Below are positions 11,310 to 18,151 of a stretch of 23,462 nucleotides of DNA, piece after piece. The translations under genes and the position numbers were made by a program. Each line of letters opens with the position of its first letter. The first letter of the stretch is position 1. The notes below the pieces were generated by a model that made no database searches, had not been told where the DNA came from, and was given only the letters and a program-made list of their open reading frames with translations. Source of the stretch: JAWOFN01 sp046497505 [NCBI: bacterium] (lineage in GTDB: Bacteria; Blakebacterota; Blakebacteria; Blakebacterales); contig JAWOFN010000113.1 of assembly GCA_046497505.1 (NCBI GenBank), positions 1 through 23,462 of the forward strand. Reading direction: 5' to 3'.

Positions 11310-11956
11310 CGCGAACCTCCTCCGGTCGGCCCCTCGATACCCAGACGCTCGAGCTGCGAGCGCATGGCACGCAGCCCGTGGTAGAGCCGGCTCTTCAGGG
11401 TGCCTTCCGGCACCTCCAGTACCTCCGCGATCTCGCGGAAGGTCATCTCCTGGTACTCCTTCATCAGGATCACCACGCGCTGCTCTTCGGGGAGCCCGCT
11501 CAGCAGGCGCCGCACCGTCTCACCCACATCCTCGGCGTCCGCGGCGGCATCGGCCGGGGGACCGTCGCCGGCCACCCGGTCCTTCACGTACACCTTCTCG
11601 CCCGATGCGGTGGTGCGGCAGTCGTGCAGGCTCACCGTGGGAAGACGCTTCTTCTTCAGGTGGTCCTTGCACAGGTTGATCGCGATCCGATAGAGCCAAG
11701 TGCTGAAGGAGCCTCGGTGGGTGTATCGCCCGATGTGCTTCAGGACCCGGACGAAGGTCTCCTGCACCAAATCCTCGGCCGTATCAGCGTGCCCCACGTA
11801 CTTGTAGACGAAGTTGTAGAGGGGCTTCTCCCACCGCCAGACCAGCAGGTTGAAGGCGGGGGCGTCTCCCTGCCTGCACGCCTCGACGAGGCGGGCCTCC
11901 TCGGAGCTCCCGCCCTCGATCCCGCTCTCGGCCAGCTCGCTCAGTTCCGTGTTCAT
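11306..11956 (-). CDS. ECF-family RNA polymerase sigma factor
   Basis: Directs RNA polymerase to a small regulon, probably for envelope stress. The 216-aa protein has sigma region 2 at about 25-95 (FNLLVWRWEKPLYNFVYKY, the -10-binding segment DTAEDLVQETFVRVLKH, and FSTWLYRIAINLCKDHLKK) and region 4 at about 148-205, with a helix-turn-helix (MTFREIAEVLEVPEGTLKSRLYHGLR in two adjoining parts). There is no region 1 or 3, as usual for ECF factors. The acidic 17-residue N-terminal tail is extra. The ribosome binding site is weak (GAGG close to the ATG). It heads a three-gene operon with an anti-sigma factor and a secreted unknown protein, and is divergent from the lysine transaminase gene with 167 bp between start codons. 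Confidence 0.95.
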   Translation of the reverse strand: MNTELSELAESGIEGGSSEEARLVEACRQGDAPAFNLLVWRWEKPLYNFVYKYVGHADTAEDLVQETFVRVLKHIGRYTHRGSFSTWLYRIAINLCKDHLKKKRLPTVSLHDCRTTASGEKVYVKDRVAGDGPPADAAADAEDVGETVRRLLSGLPEEQRVVILMKEYQEMTFREIAEVLEVPEGTLKSRLYHGLRAMRSQLERLGIEGPTGGGSR

Positions 11957-11974
11957 GTCCTCGATCGGGTCCGG

Positions 11975-12000
11975 GACAGCTTCTCGGTCACGGTCTGTTC
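11975..12000 (-). promoter_or_regulatory. Possible ECF-type autoregulatory promoter of the sigma operon
   Basis: Read on the minus strand, GAAC (12000-11997) is followed after 19 nt by GTC (11977-11975), about 18 nt before the sigma start codon. Many ECF factors use a GAAC-type -35 and a GTC-type -10 at about this spacing and transcribe their own operon. The match is short and may be chance. The same intergenic region (11957-12123) contains an AT-richer patch with CATATG near 12000-12005 and, on the plus strand, a TTGACC at 12073-12078 without a convincing -10 for the transaminase. Confidence 0.25.
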
Positions 12001-12123
12001 ATATGTAACGAGGAAAGCGCCGGATAGTTGATGCAGGGAGAGGGGTGGCCGCCGCCGCCGGGCGATACTACCTTGACCGTCGGCCCCTCCCACCCGTTGG
12101 ACCTCGAGACCTGGAGTGAAGCC

Positions 12124-13482
12124 ATGGCCGCCATCACGCCCGACAAGGTCCATGAGATCCTGGGCCGCCACATGCTGGCGGACGGGTTCGACATGGTACT
12201 GGACCTGGAGCGGAGCACCCCCTTCCGCATCGTCGATTCGCGGGAGGACCGGGCGTTCCTGGATTTCTTCACTTTCTTCGCCTCCTCCCCCTTGGGTGTG
12301 AACCATCCGAAGCTGGACACCCCGGAGTTCAGGGAGCGGCTCGGCCGGGTGGCGGTGAACAAGCCCAGCAACTCCGACCTCTACACCCTCGAGATGGCCG
12401 AACTCGTGGAGACCATGGACCGTGTGGCCATCCCGGACCACCTGCCCCACCTCTTCTTCGTCTCCGGCGGGGCCCTGGCGGTGGAGAACGCCCTGAAGGT
12501 GGCCTTCGACTGGAAGGTCAGGAAGAACATGGCGGAGGGGAGGGGGGAGAAGGGCTCGAAGGTCCTCCACTTCCGCTGGGCCTTCCACGGGCGCTCCGGA
12601 TACACGATGAGCCTGACGAACACCGCCGACCCGCGCAAGTACATGTATTTCCCCCGCTTCGACTGGCCCCGCATCGACCCGCCCGAGCTCACCTTCCCGG
12701 TGGACCCCGAACGGGCCCGCATCCGGGACGATGCCGCCCTGAAGGCGGTGGCGGAGGCCTTCGCCGCCGACCGGGACGACATCGCGGCGGTGATCGTCGA
12801 GCCGATCATGGCCGAGGGAGGGGACAAACACCTCTCCTCCTACTTCCTGCAGGGTCTGGGGCGCCTGTGCGACGAGAACGATGCGATGTTCATCCTCGAC
12901 GAGGTGCAGACGGGTGTGGGACTCACCGGTACCTTCTGGGCCCACCAGGGGCTGGAGGTGACCCCCGACATCATCGCCTTCGGCAAGAAGACCCAGGTGT
13001 GCGGCATCCTGGCCGGCCCCAAGGTGGACCGGGTCGAGAAGCACTGCTTCGAGGAGTCGAGCCGGATCAACTCCACCTGGGGAGGCAACCTGGTGGACAT
13101 GGTGCGCTTCACCCGGATCCTGGAGATCATCGAGGAGGACGGGCTGGTGGATAACGCCCGGGAGGTGGGCGGCTACCTGCTGGAGGGTCTCAGCGGACTG
13201 CAGGAGGAGTTCAGCATGGTGACCAACGTCCGGGGAAGGGGCCTGTTGTGCGCCTTCGACCTGCCGGATGGGGGGATGCGGGACGAGTTCTTGAACCGGG
13301 CCTATTCCGAGGGTATCCTCATCCTCGGCTGCGGCACCCGGTCGATCCGGTTCCGTCCCCCGCTGCAGACCACCCGCGAGCACGTAGACGACGGTCTGGA
13401 GGCCGTGCGGAGCATCCTGGGGCAGCTGGCCTCGGAGGGGAGCACCGCTGCGGCCGCCCAGGCGGACCTCCCCTCCGAGTAG
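12124..13482 (+). CDS. lat: L-lysine 6-transaminase (lysine epsilon-aminotransferase)
   Basis: Transfers the epsilon-amino group of L-lysine to 2-oxoglutarate, giving 2-aminoadipate 6-semialdehyde and glutamate, with PLP in the cytoplasm. The 452-aa product fits the lysine 6-transaminase family (~450 aa) along its length: VHEILGRHMLADGFDMVLDLE at the start, FFTFFASSPLGVNHP, the PLP-phosphate segment SGGALAVENALKVA, D259 in ILDEVQTG, and the aldimine lysine in FGKKTQVCG (K288/K289; K289 aligns best with the class III lysine). ATG 12124 is chosen because GGAG lies about 6 nt upstream and the protein then starts at the family N-terminus. A TTG at 12028 would add 32 low-complexity residues. An aldehyde dehydrogenase further downstream could take the semialdehyde product. 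Confidence 0.92.
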   Translation: MAAITPDKVHEILGRHMLADGFDMVLDLERSTPFRIVDSREDRAFLDFFTFFASSPLGVNHPKLDTPEFRERLGRVAVNKPSNSDLYTLEMAELVETMDRVAIPDHLPHLFFVSGGALAVENALKVAFDWKVRKNMAEGRGEKGSKVLHFRWAFHGRSGYTMSLTNTADPRKYMYFPRFDWPRIDPPELTFPVDPERARIRDDAALKAVAEAFAADRDDIAAVIVEPIMAEGGDKHLSSYFLQGLGRLCDENDAMFILDEVQTGVGLTGTFWAHQGLEVTPDIIAFGKKTQVCGILAGPKVDRVEKHCFEESSRINSTWGGNLVDMVRFTRILEIIEEDGLVDNAREVGGYLLEGLSGLQEEFSMVTNVRGRGLLCAFDLPDGGMRDEFLNRAYSEGILILGCGTRSIRFRPPLQTTREHVDDGLEAVRSILGQLASEGSTAAAAQADLPSE

Positions 13483-13504
13483 GGGAATGGGGTGAGCTGA
13501 CCGG

Positions 13505-14548
13505 ATGGAGCGACCGCATCTGCTTCCCGGCGACGCCGACCTGGCGGCCCTGCGCGTCGAGCACTTCACCTCCATGCTCGAGACGGTGCTGGTCTTCTCC
13601 ACGTTCTACCTCATCCAGCAGCTCATCGCGGCGGGAGGCTGGTTCGAGCGGGCCCTGGCCACCGACGGTTCGGTGGGCCGGATCACCACCCACCAGGGGT
13701 GGATCGCGGCCACCGTGCTCGGCCTCTTCCTCCTCCCGCTCCTCATACGCTTCATCAGCAAGGGGTGGACCCTCCTCGACTTCGGGTTCCGAGCCCGTCC
13801 GAACCGCCGCGACCTCTACCTGGCCGCCTACCTGGGGGTGGGGATGGGTCTCTGGTTCGCCCTGGGCTTCTGGATCCGCGCCGCTGCATTCGAGGACGCC
13901 CGCCACCTGCTGGCGGTACGGGACTGGGGGGACGCGGCCCTCTACATCTTCTACGTGGCGATGGTGGCCAGCGCCATGCGGAGCGAGTTCTTCTTCCGGG
14001 GCTACGTGCAGCGGCTCCTCACCGCCGAGTACGGCACCTCGTGGGGCACGCTGCTGAGCCTGCTCTTCTTCTGGATCAGCCTCCGCTGGATCGGCACCAC
14101 CCACGTCCTCGCCCTCCTGGTGCCCATGGGCATCGTGGCGGCGGTGCTCTTCAACCGGCAGGGCAGCCTGTGGGAACCGCTCCTCTACCATGCCCTGGCC
14201 TTCGCCCTGGGATTCCTGGGGTACGCGCTGCTCGAACTCACCTCCGGGGGGTACGCGGTCTTCACGGCGGCCCTCGCCCTGATCGTCCTGGGGGGACTGT
14301 TCCGGATGAAGGATCTGCTCCTGGACCTGGTGGAGGACCTCCAGGCGCTGGTGATGGGGCTGGAGTCGTACTGGTTCTCCAACCTGATGAAGGCGATCAT
14401 CCTCGTGGCGGTCCTGCTGGTGCTCCAGTACACGAGCCACGCCGACCTGAACGTGCACGCGCTCTTCACGGGCCTCTTCTACCTGGTCTTCACCGGCTAT
14501 AAGCTGGGTCACCGCTGCCTGACCCTCCGAGACCTCTTCGAGTCGTAG
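13505..14548 (+). CDS. CPBP/CAAX-protease-like membrane protein, catalytic residues degenerate
   Basis: A 347-aa polytopic membrane protein with about eight hydrophobic segments. The middle (residues ~145-235) follows the CPBP (Abi/Rce1-like) layout. Motif 1 reads SEFFFRG at 160-166 where EExxFRG is expected, so the first Glu is Ser. Motif 2, in LFFWISLRW (~187-195), has Arg where the catalytic His is expected. Motif 3, LLYHALAF, keeps H229 but has Phe where the partner Asn usually stands. It is therefore probably not an active protease of this type and may be a membrane scaffold or pseudoenzyme. A C-terminal ~100-residue hydrophobic extension is unusual. It starts 22 nt after the transaminase stop, with a GGGGTGAG ribosome-binding region, suggesting co-transcription. 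The family call is by motif shape; the function is unknown. Confidence 0.72.
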   Translation: MERPHLLPGDADLAALRVEHFTSMLETVLVFSTFYLIQQLIAAGGWFERALATDGSVGRITTHQGWIAATVLGLFLLPLLIRFISKGWTLLDFGFRARPNRRDLYLAAYLGVGMGLWFALGFWIRAAAFEDARHLLAVRDWGDAALYIFYVAMVASAMRSEFFFRGYVQRLLTAEYGTSWGTLLSLLFFWISLRWIGTTHVLALLVPMGIVAAVLFNRQGSLWEPLLYHALAFALGFLGYALLELTSGGYAVFTAALALIVLGGLFRMKDLLLDLVEDLQALVMGLESYWFSNLMKAIILVAVLLVLQYTSHADLNVHALFTGLFYLVFTGYKLGHRCLTLRDLFES

Positions 14549-14582
14549 TACATCATCCCGCCCCCCGGTGGGAGATGGATCC

Positions 14583-15296
14583 ATGTCCGACACGCACTCC
14601 GGCACCCCCCAGGTGCATACCCCCCTGAGCCGATGGCCCCAGGGAGAGGGTCCGCGGGAGCGGCTCCTGGCGCGGGGCCCCGCCGAGCTCTCCAGCGCCC
14701 AGCTCCTGGCCGTGCTCCTGCGTACGGGCGGCCGGCCGGGACAGACCGCCCTGGAACTGGCCCGGGCCGTGCTGGCCGCCTGCGGGGACGTGAGGGAACT
14801 GGGGCACGCCACCCCCGAAGAGCTGCAGCAGACGCCGGGACTGGGCCCGGCGGGGGCCGCGGTCATCGCGGCCGCGGTGGAACTGGGCCGCCGTGCCGCC
14901 CCGCCCCCGGCGGAGGAGAAGGCCGCATTCCGCAGCGCCGCCGATGCGGCGGGCTACCTCTTCCCCCGCATGGCCCACCTCCGGAAGGAGCATTTCGTGG
15001 CCCTGCTGCTCGACGGGAAGAACCGGCTGATCCGGGAGGTGAAGGTCTCGGAGGGGAGCCTCACCGCCAGCGTGGTCCACCCCCGTGAGGCGTTCATCTC
15101 GGCCGTGCGTTCCAGCGCCGCCTCGGTGATCTTCGCCCACAACCATCCCAGCGGGGACCCCACCCCCAGCCCGGAGGACCGCTCGGTCACCGAGCAGCTC
15201 CGGGAAGCGGGACGCATCCTGGGGATCCAGGTGCTGGACCACCTGGTCATCGGGGCGGGGCGGTTCCGGAGCCTGGCGGAGGAGGGGCTGCTCTGA
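14583..15296 (+). CDS. radC: RadC family protein (JAB/MPN metalloprotein fold)
   Basis: The 237-aa product has the standard RadC plan. The N-terminal segment (GEGPRERLLARGPAELSSAQ) leads to a helix-hairpin-helix region at ~75-100 (QQTPGLGPAGAAVIAAA). The JAB domain has the metal-binding signature HNHPSGD (H186, H188, D192) and the upstream Glu in KVSEGSL. The historic link to DNA repair has been questioned for this family and the biochemical role is not settled. ATG 14583 has GGAG 8 nt upstream; an earlier GTG at 14568 lacks such a site. It lies 34 nt after the CPBP-like gene and 123 nt before the aldehyde dehydrogenase, with no clear functional tie to lysine degradation. Confidence 0.95.
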   Translation: MSDTHSGTPQVHTPLSRWPQGEGPRERLLARGPAELSSAQLLAVLLRTGGRPGQTALELARAVLAACGDVRELGHATPEELQQTPGLGPAGAAVIAAAVELGRRAAPPPAEEKAAFRSAADAAGYLFPRMAHLRKEHFVALLLDGKNRLIREVKVSEGSLTASVVHPREAFISAVRSSAASVIFAHNHPSGDPTPSPEDRSVTEQLREAGRILGIQVLDHLVIGAGRFRSLAEEGLL

Positions 15297-15310
15297 CCGG
15301 GCCAGGCCCC

Positions 15311-15336
15311 CGGACCGTTCCGGACAAATCGGTCCG
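15311..15336 (+). promoter_or_regulatory. Inverted repeat between radC and the aldehyde dehydrogenase gene
   Basis: CGGACCG (15311-15317) and CGGTCCG (15330-15336) form a perfect 7-bp inverted repeat around 12 nt. A third half-site CGGAC (15321-15325) pairs alternatively with GTCCG (15332-15336) around 6 nt. It lies 15 bp after radC and just before a TTGACA box, so it could be a radC terminator (no T-run) or an operator for the downstream gene. The sequence shows the symmetry; either function is inference. Confidence 0.45.
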
Positions 15337-15344
15337 AAGGGGAG

Positions 15345-15373
15345 TTGACACCCTGTGCGCGGCTGCCTTTCGT
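15345..15373 (+). promoter_or_regulatory. Candidate promoter of the aldehyde dehydrogenase operon
   Basis: A perfect TTGACA -35 box lies at 15345-15350. Seventeen nt downstream is TTTCGT (15368-15373), a weak -10, and the nearby TAGACC (15373-15378) would need a spacer that is too long. Transcription from here would give a leader of about 40 nt before the ATG at 15420. The -35 is strong and the -10 is poor, so the promoter may need an activator, perhaps through the inverted repeat just upstream. Confidence 0.4.
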
Positions 15374-15419
15374 AGACCAGAGGGAACCGAACCTACACCG
15401 ACCAGGAGCCAGGTACGAG

Positions 15420-16913
15420 ATGAGCAACCGGTATCAGAACCACATCGGCGGCAAGTGGGTGGACGCGCTCGGAGGGGAGACCTTCGAGAACCGCAACCCG
15501 GCCAACTGGGAAGAGGTCGTGGGCATCTTCCCGAAGTCCAGCAAAGAGGACGTGGACCGGGCCGTGGAGTCCGCTCGTGAGGGGTTCGAGGAGTGGCGCA
15601 GGGTACCCGTCCCCACACGGGGACAGATCCTCAAGCGCGCCTCCGACCTGCTGGTGGAGCGCAAGGAGGAATACGCGCAGGACATGACCCGTGAGATGGG
15701 GAAGGTCCTGGACGAGACCCGCGGCGACATCCAGGAGGCCATCGACACCGGCTACTACGCCTTCGGTGAGGGGCGCCGTTTCTTCGGGAAGACCGCTCCC
15801 AGCGAGCTGAAGCACAAGGCCACCTTCACCACCCATCTCCCCCTGGGCGTGGTCGGGGTGATCTGCCCCTGGAACTTCCCCATGGCCATCCCCTCCTGGA
15901 AGATCTTCCCCGCCCTGCTGGCCGGGAACGCGGTGGTGTTCAAACCCGCCAGCGACGTGCCGCTGAGCGGGGCCAACTTCATCCGGGCCCTCCTGGACGC
16001 GGGGGTCCCTCCGAAGGTGGTCAACCTGGTGCACGGGAGCGGCTCCGGTGTGGGCCGTCCCCTCATCGAGCACCCCGACGTGCCGGCCCTCTCCTTCACC
16101 GGTTCCAGTGCGGTGGGCAAGAAGCTCGCCGAGAGCGCGGCGGCCACCCTCAAGCGGGTGAGCCTGGAACTGGGCGGCAAGAACGCCCAGATCGTCTGGA
16201 AGGACGCCGATCTCGACCTCGCCCTCGAGGGCGTGCTCTGGGGCGCCTACGGCACCACCGGGCAGCGCTGCACCGCCACCAGCCGCCTGATCCTCCACGA
16301 GGAGATCCGGGACGAGTTCCTGCAGATGCTGAAGGAGGCGGTGGAAGGCCTCGAGCTGGGTGACGGTCTGGAGGCCTCCACCGACGTGGGCCCCCTGGTC
16401 AACGAGGGGCAGCTGAAGACGGTGGACGACTACGTGAAGATCGGCAAGGAGGAGGGGGCCACCCTCTTCACCGGCGGCGAGCCGTACGAGCACGCAGAAG
16501 CCCGGGACGGCTTCTTCTACCTGCCCACGGTCTTCACCGACGTGGAGCCGGAGATGCGGATCGCCAAAGAAGAGATCTTCGGTCCCGTCCTGAGCGTGCT
16601 CACCGTCTCCGACTGGGACGAGGCGGTCCGGGTGCACAACAACACGGACTACGGGCTCTCCAGTGCCCTCTACACCCGGGACATCAACCTCTCCTTCCAC
16701 GCCATGGAAGACCTGATCGCCGGGATCACGTACATCAACGCCCCCACCATCGGTGCCGAGTGCCACATGCCCTTCGGAGGCTGCAAGGAGACCGGCAACG
16801 GACACCGCGAAGGGGGCTGGGGACCCTACGAGTTCTTCACCGAGACGAAGACGGTGTACGTCGACTTCTCGGGCAGGCTCCAGCGGGCCCAGATCGACAC
16901 GGAGGATGTCTGA
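15420..16913 (+). CDS. NAD(P)-dependent aldehyde dehydrogenase, probably 2-aminoadipate semialdehyde-type
   Basis: Oxidises an aldehyde to its acid in the cytoplasm. The 497-aa length and motifs are those of the ALDH superfamily: PWNFPMAIPSWKIFPALLAGN (cofactor site), FTGSSAVGKKLAE, general base E250 in LELGGKNAQIV, nucleophile C284 in TTGQRCTATSR (34 residues later, the usual interval), and EEIFGPVLSV. The C-terminal pattern INAPTIGAECHMPFGGCKETGNGHREGG recalls ALDHs found with lysine 6-transaminases. With the transaminase 2 kb upstream, the natural substrate could be 2-aminoadipate 6-semialdehyde (or its cyclic form piperideine-6-carboxylate), giving 2-aminoadipate; this is inference. ATG 15420 has AGGAG 11 nt upstream; a TTG at 15345 coincides with the candidate -35 box. 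Its stop overlaps the next gene by 8 bp. Confidence 0.9.
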   Translation: MSNRYQNHIGGKWVDALGGETFENRNPANWEEVVGIFPKSSKEDVDRAVESAREGFEEWRRVPVPTRGQILKRASDLLVERKEEYAQDMTREMGKVLDETRGDIQEAIDTGYYAFGEGRRFFGKTAPSELKHKATFTTHLPLGVVGVICPWNFPMAIPSWKIFPALLAGNAVVFKPASDVPLSGANFIRALLDAGVPPKVVNLVHGSGSGVGRPLIEHPDVPALSFTGSSAVGKKLAESAAATLKRVSLELGGKNAQIVWKDADLDLALEGVLWGAYGTTGQRCTATSRLILHEEIRDEFLQMLKEAVEGLELGDGLEASTDVGPLVNEGQLKTVDDYVKIGKEEGATLFTGGEPYEHAEARDGFFYLPTVFTDVEPEMRIAKEEIFGPVLSVLTVSDWDEAVRVHNNTDYGLSSALYTRDINLSFHAMEDLIAGITYINAPTIGAECHMPFGGCKETGNGHREGGWGPYEFFTETKTVYVDFSGRLQRAQIDTEDV

Positions 16914-17901
16914 GACACTGCGCATCCTCTCGACCATCACCTCCAACCCCCGGCGGCTGGAGGAGCTCGAGCGCGGGGTGTCCGCCGTCTCTGAACGGAC
17001 GGGGCACCCCGTCTCGCTTTCCTGTGCCCGGGACGAGGAGGAGATCCTCGAGGAGATCGGGGGGGCGCACGTGCTCCTCACCTACCGTCTGAGCCCCCGG
17101 AAGTTCCGGTCCGCCGAGTGCCTGGAATGGGTCCATTTCGGGGCGGCCGGCGTGGACCATTCCCTCTTCGGTGAGCTCCTCGACTCGGACGTGGTCCTGA
17201 GCACGAGCAAGGGGATCCACGCCGACGTGATGGGCGAGTACGCGGTCATGGCCGTGATCGCCCTGGCCTGCGGGCTGCCGCAGCTCGTCGACGCCCAGAG
17301 ACACCGCACCTGGGCCGGCAGGGAGATCCGGCCCCTCCACCACGCGGTGGAGGGGAAGCGCCTGCTGGTGCTGGGGTTCGGGAACACCGGGGAGCCGGCG
17401 GCCCGGAAGGCCGCGGCCCTGGGCATGCGGGTGACGGCGGTGAAGCGTACCCCGCCCCGGGACCCGGTCCCCCGATGGCTGGAGGGACTCTTCCCCATCG
17501 ACCGCCTGGAGGGGCTGCTCCCGGCGGCGGACTACCTGCTCCTGGCCCTCCCCCTCACACCGGAGACCGAGGGGCTGATGGACAGGGAGCGCCTCCGGAC
17601 GCTGCCGAGGGGAGCGGGGGTGGTGAACATGGCCCGGGGGGGGCTGCTCGACGAGGGGGCCCTGCTGGACGCCCTCGACTCCGACCATCTCAGGGGGGCG
17701 GTGCTCGATTGCTTCGAGACCGAACCCCTCCCGGAGGGATCGCGCTTCTGGAAGCACCCGAAGGTGCTGGTCACCCCCCATATGAGCGGGAACTTCGACG
17801 ACTATACCCGGCGGGTCATCGAGCGGTTCCTGGAGGACCTGGAACGCTATCTCAAGGACGAACCCCTGCCTCATCCGATCGACCGGGAGGCCGGTTACTG
17901 A
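16906..17901 (+). CDS. D-isomer-specific 2-hydroxyacid dehydrogenase
   Basis: Interconverts a 2-oxoacid and a D-2-hydroxyacid with a nicotinamide cofactor. The 331-aa protein has a Rossmann motif GFGNTG at 157-162 (VLGFGNTGEPAARKAAALGM) and the catalytic trio R244 (NMARGGLLDE), E273 (FETEPLP) and H292 (TPHMSG). After the second strand there is K180-R181 (VTAVKRTP) instead of the Asp typical of NAD users, suggesting NADPH preference. The substrate cannot be read from the sequence. Possibilities include glyoxylate/hydroxypyruvate, or a 2-oxoacid arising from the amino-acid degradation next door. The ATG overlaps the ALDH stop by 8 bp, and GGAGG sits directly against the ATG, so initiation probably depends on coupling with ALDH translation. 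Confidence 0.9.
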   Translation: MSETLRILSTITSNPRRLEELERGVSAVSERTGHPVSLSCARDEEEILEEIGGAHVLLTYRLSPRKFRSAECLEWVHFGAAGVDHSLFGELLDSDVVLSTSKGIHADVMGEYAVMAVIALACGLPQLVDAQRHRTWAGREIRPLHHAVEGKRLLVLGFGNTGEPAARKAAALGMRVTAVKRTPPRDPVPRWLEGLFPIDRLEGLLPAADYLLLALPLTPETEGLMDRERLRTLPRGAGVVNMARGGLLDEGALLDALDSDHLRGAVLDCFETEPLPEGSRFWKHPKVLVTPHMSGNFDDYTRRVIERFLEDLERYLKDEPLPHPIDREAGY

Positions 17902-17937
17902 CCTGCAGGAACCGCCCCGAAGTCACAGGAGACGCGC

Positions 17938-18075
17938 GTGCAGTTCCCCAGCGAGCCTTTCAAGATCGAGGCGGTACAGCGGGTCTGCGAGCGCCGGGAC
18001 GCGATACGGGGCTGCCGCATCACCTGGCAGACACCCTACCTGCGGCACTTCACGGCCCGGTTCGAGCCGCGTTGA
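17938..18075 (+). pseudogene. Internally deleted tryptophanase / tyrosine phenol-lyase remnant (45 codons)
   Basis: The ORF starts with GTG, AGGAG 6 nt upstream, and ends with TGA. Residues 1-10 (start, QFPSEPFKI) resemble the N-terminus of the beta-eliminating lyases (for example YPAEPFRIK in tyrosine phenol-lyase, LPEPFRI in tryptophanase). Residues 11-45 resemble, without gaps, their last ~35 residues: EAVQRV...IRG, then TPYLRHFTARF, against EAFKHV...IKG and KVLRHFTAKL at the E. coli tryptophanase C-terminus, or LRFFTARF in tyrosine phenol-lyase. The ~420 middle residues, including the PLP lysine, are missing, and the join is at about 17965-17970. These comparisons are from memory. It cannot be an active lyase. 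It may be a genuine in-frame deletion scar, a retained small protein or an assembly collapse. It begins 36 nt after the hydroxyacid dehydrogenase stop, so it was likely the last gene of that operon. Confidence 0.7.
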
Positions 18076-18113
18076 TCCCCCGGGAGGAGTGGGGCTAAAT
18101 AAATGATGGGGGA

Positions 18114-18151
18114 CATACGTTTTGTATGCAGAGGGGATGGGAGGCTATATT
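18114..18151 (+). promoter_or_regulatory. Candidate promoter with overlapping inverted repeat, upstream of the TPR gene
   Basis: TTGTAT (18122-18127, 4 of 6 to the -35 consensus) and TATATT (18146-18151, 5 of 6 to the -10) are separated by 18 nt in a conspicuously AT-richer patch (18095-18155). CATAC (18114-18118) and GTATG (18124-18128) form a 5-bp inverted repeat around GTTTT that overlaps the -35, so a regulator could bind there. Transcription would start near 18158, giving an ~80-nt leader before the ATG at 18240. Otherwise 17902-18239 holds only the lyase remnant and no other gene that I can see. Confidence 0.5.

Noticed and set aside
12073-12101. TTGACC as the -35 of a transaminase promoter
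   Set aside because: No acceptable -10 lies 16-18 nt downstream (GTTGGA).
12028-12123. A 32-codon N-terminal extension of the lysine transaminase from TTG 12028 or ATG 12031
   Set aside because: Proline-rich and not part of the family N-terminus; ATG 12124 has a good ribosome binding site and gives the expected length.
11953-13602. A 549-codon minus-strand frame opposite the lysine transaminase
   Set aside because: Antisense to a full-length enzyme with intact PLP-site motifs.
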